From JAAXQD01 sp035529735 (lineage in GTDB: Bacteria > Desulfobacterota > Desulfobacteria > Desulfobacterales > UBA11574), in NCBI GenBank assembly GCA_035529735.1, contig DATKWE010000200.1, forward strand, positions 1-8,427: DNA of 8,427 nt, written 5' to 3'. Positions within the stretch are counted from its first letter, which is position 1. Every line of letters begins with the position of its first letter. Both the position numbers and the translations under genes were made by a program. Shown in pieces: positions 7,631-8,427 of the stretch. The notes below the pieces were generated by a model that worked only from the letters and a program-made list of their open reading frames with translations, did no database searches and was not told the origin of the DNA.

Positions 7631-7816
7631 TTATCTTTTCCCCAGATAAACCAGGCAGACGCCCGCAAGCATCACCACAAACCCAAATCGTTGCAGGGCC
7701 TTATCCGACATTTCAAGAACTTTTTCTATAATAAACTTCATTTTTTCAGGAAATGCAAAATACGGAAGTCCTTCCACCACCATCACCATGCCCACAACAC
7801 ACAGGAAAAATTTCAT
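7631..7816 (-). CDS. DUF2065 family small membrane protein
   Basis: A 61-residue protein of the DUF2065 (YjeT-like) family, whose function is not established. Seen: a hydrophobic N-terminal helix, the family hallmark EGLPYFAFPEKMK (15-27), a short amphipathic stretch, and a second hydrophobic helix (about 44-59) ending LGKR. Two helices around a short polar segment fit an inner-membrane microprotein. The frame also offers ATG at 7822. The ribosome-binding sequence AAAAGAGG (7823-7830 on the opposite strand) abuts that codon, whereas it lies an ideal 6 nt before ATG 7816, so the shorter form is chosen. The gene has its own good promoter and is followed 51 nt later by the cyclase gene. In other bacteria relatives are often found near hflC/hflK or purA, but not here. 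Confidence 0.9.
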   Translation of the reverse strand: MKFFLCVVGMVMVVEGLPYFAFPEKMKFIIEKVLEMSDKALQRFGFVVMLAGVCLVYLGKR

Positions 7817-7850
7817 CACCATCCTCTTTTCAATTGCGTATTAAAGATTT

Positions 7851-7880
7851 TTTATAATACTTCATCAACGTTTTTGTCAA
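7851..7880 (-). promoter_or_regulatory. Sigma70-type promoter for the DUF2065-cyclase unit
   Basis: Read on the minus strand, a consensus -35 TTGACA (7880-7875) is followed after 18 nt by TATAAA (7856-7851), five of six matches to the -10 consensus. Transcription would begin near 7844, giving a leader of about 28 nt that carries the AAAAGAGG ribosome-binding site. An overlapping TATTAT gives an alternative -10 with a shorter spacer. The A/T-rich sequence around it favours a real promoter. Confidence 0.65.
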
Positions 7881-7901
7881 AATAAAAGACCCTATTAAGA
7901 T

Positions 7902-8095
7902 TTGACGAACTCGTAAAAAGTCTTTTGTGAGCGATGACTGAGCATTTGGGGATCAAGCGTTTCAAGTGGTGATGCGTTAAAAATTTCAAGCTGTTTGAGG
8001 AGCTTGCAACGAGTTCTTGAAATTTAGCAGCACCGCTTGAAACGCCCCCAAATGGTCACTGAGCGAGCAAAACGGACGTTTTACGAGACCATCAA
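7902..8095. repeat. 194-bp imperfect inverted-repeat element (MITE-like)
   Basis: The whole element folds back on itself. Outer pair: CTCGTAAAA (7910-7918) with TTTTACGAG (8079-8087), and TTGA/TCAA at the tips. Middle pairs: CATTTGGGG (7943-7951) with CCCCAAATG (8046-8054), and GCGTTTCAAG (7957-7966) with CTTGAAACGC (8036-8045). Inner pair: AAATTTCAAG (7981-7990) with CTTGAAATTT (8016-8025). A small apical hairpin is formed by CAAGCT (7987-7992) and AGCTTG (8001-8006). No protein is encoded, and no clear target-site duplication was seen. It starts about 20 bp upstream of the -35 box of the leftward promoter. Its size and design match a non-autonomous palindromic element spread in trans. From memory, similar CGTAAAA-tipped repeats recur in related sulfate-reducer genomes, but that is unverified. 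Confidence 0.75.
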
Positions 8096-8105
8096 TTCAT
8101 CGCGT

Positions 8106-8169
8106 TTTAAGATTTAAGTGATAAGTGCCAAGACATCGATGTCCTGGCATTTGACATTTAAGTCTTAAA
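8106..8169. repeat. 64-bp near-perfect palindrome
   Basis: The sequence is symmetric about 8137/8138. The core GACATCGATGTC (8132-8143) is a perfect 12-nt palindrome, and the ends TTTAAGA (8106-8112) and TCTTAAA (8163-8169) pair exactly. In between, only about six of 32 pairs differ, and most are transitions that would still pair as G-U in RNA. It lies 10 nt to the right of the 194-bp element and upstream of the candidate selenoprotein gene. No run of T directly follows the stem in the form of a classical terminator, and neither flanking gene reads toward it. An operator, a recombination site or a small repeat unit are possibilities. Confidence 0.7.
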
Positions 8170-8287
8170 TTTTATTTGACAGAATCGCGCAACATTGTCA
8201 ATCTGCATAATAAAGCCCTAATTGATCGTTGGATTATCTGAATGCGATAACTTTTTCAATGGGCTGAATTGATACGTTGGATGAACT

Positions 8288-8427
8288 ATGGAAAAAACTC
8301 TGGCTCAATGCCCTTCATGCGGCAGACAACTGGTTATTCAAAAATCGTGACGGCGTGTGGTTTTGTGCTGCAGGTCCTGCGGCGCCGAGTATCCCTTGAG
8401 TGAATTTGCCGATTCCATGGACGATTT
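8288..8427 (+). CDS. Candidate dual-CxxC small selenoprotein (in-frame TGA as Sec; 3' truncated)
   Basis: From ATG 8288 the frame reads MEKTLAQCPSCGRQLVIQKS, then TGA (8348-8350), then RRVVLCCRSCGAEYPLSEF, and stays open to the window edge (46 full codons). The two CxxC pairs, Cys8/Cys11 and Cys28/Cys31, form a zinc-ribbon-like design that only makes sense if the TGA is read through. Residue 21 would be selenocysteine, in the segment S-U-R-R-V. A hairpin with GU in its loop starts 15 nt after the TGA (see the separate entry). The layout resembles a small dual-CxxC protein family with Cys or Sec forms that I recall from sulfate-reducing Desulfobacterota (unverified). The role is unknown; redox or metal handling is a guess. 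TTGGA about 6 nt before the ATG is an acceptable ribosome-binding site. The alternatives are a genuine 20-codon peptide or a nonsense-mutated gene. Confidence 0.7.
8365..8385 (+). promoter_or_regulatory. Putative bacterial SECIS hairpin downstream of the in-frame TGA
   Basis: Nucleotides 8365-8373 (GTGCTGCAG) pair with 8377-8385 (CTGCGGCGC) in nine consecutive pairs, two of them G-U, leaving a GUC loop at 8374-8376. The stem begins 15 nt after the TGA at 8348-8350, and the loop GU lies about 24-25 nt after it. The apical part, GCAGGTCCTGC, is strikingly like the GCAGGTCTGC tip of the Escherichia coli fdhF SECIS (known), which binds SelB through its loop GU. The hairpin is inside the coding sequence, as expected in bacteria. 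Confidence 0.6.

Larger units (their letters stand above)
7823..8287. other. Divergent intergenic region with promoter and two palindromic elements
   Basis: These 465 nt separate the leftward DUF2065 gene from the rightward candidate selenoprotein gene. From left to right they hold the leftward promoter (7851-7880), a 194-bp inverted-repeat element (7902-8095), a 64-bp palindrome (8106-8169) and about 118 nt leading to the ATG at 8288. Candidate rightward promoter elements in that last stretch are weak. TTGACA at 8176-8181 has its nearest good -10 (CATAAT, 8206-8211) 24 nt away, which is too far. TTGATC (8222-8227) with GATAAC (8246-8251), 18 nt apart, is only a partial match. No open reading frame in the region looks coding. 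Confidence 0.6.

Noticed and set aside
7691..7885. 64-codon + strand frame with a run of His residues
   Set aside because: It is antisense to DUF2065. The His run comes from reading Met/Val codons backwards, and there is no independent support for it.
8176..8211. TTGACA followed by CATAAT, considered as the promoter of the candidate selenoprotein gene
   Set aside because: The spacer is 24 nt, well beyond the 16-18 nt that sigma70-type promoters tolerate.
8281..8403. Alternative frame from ATG 8281 giving about 40 residues before a stop
   Set aside because: It has no CxxC symmetry or recognisable motif. The frame from ATG 8288 has the better ribosome-binding spacing and the paired zinc-ribbon halves.

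Overview
The window looks like a piece of a Desulfobacterota chromosome, most likely a Desulfobacterales-type sulfate reducer. This is an inference. It rests on moderate GC content, a DUF2065 protein next to a membrane-bound class III cyclase, long intergenic inverted repeats, and what appears to be a UGA-decoded small selenoprotein at the right edge. No rRNA, tRNA, CRISPR array, transposase or integrase gene was seen.

Left part (1-5827, + strand): the 3' end of a glutathione-synthetase-like ATP-grasp ligase is followed almost without a gap by a complete five-gene Dpp/Opp-type peptide ABC importer. The order is substrate-binding lipoprotein, two permeases (DppB and DppC types) and two ATPases (DppD and DppF types). 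Spacing is tight throughout except for a 76-nt gap after the binding protein. The operon would capture a small peptide or similar solute outside the membrane and import it at the cost of ATP. The neighbouring ligase hints at a glutathione-type or other thiol/peptide substrate, but the sequence does not prove it.

Middle (5828-6124): a 297-nt gap between convergent genes, largely filled by a 192-bp imperfect inverted repeat (5883-6074) that resembles a MITE or other miniature palindromic element.

Right-centre (6125-7816, - strand): a two-gene unit transcribed leftwards, a DUF2065 membrane microprotein followed by a two-TM class III nucleotide cyclase with a C-terminal domain that may be PilZ-like. 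A good sigma70-type promoter lies just upstream. The cyclase has its metal and transition-state residues, but it carries Glu where adenylate cyclases normally carry the adenine-selecting Lys.

Right end (7823-8427): a 465-nt divergent intergenic region holds the leftward promoter, a 194-bp inverted-repeat element (7902-8095) and a separate 64-bp palindrome (8106-8169). Then comes the start of a small + strand gene at 8288. Its reading frame carries a CPSC zinc-ribbon half, an in-frame TGA, and a second CRSC half. A 9-bp hairpin with GU in its loop begins 15 nt after the TGA, where a bacterial SECIS is expected. This candidate dual-CxxC selenoprotein is the most notable item in the window. An ordinary gene caller would miss it because the frame is broken by TGA and the window cuts its 3' end.
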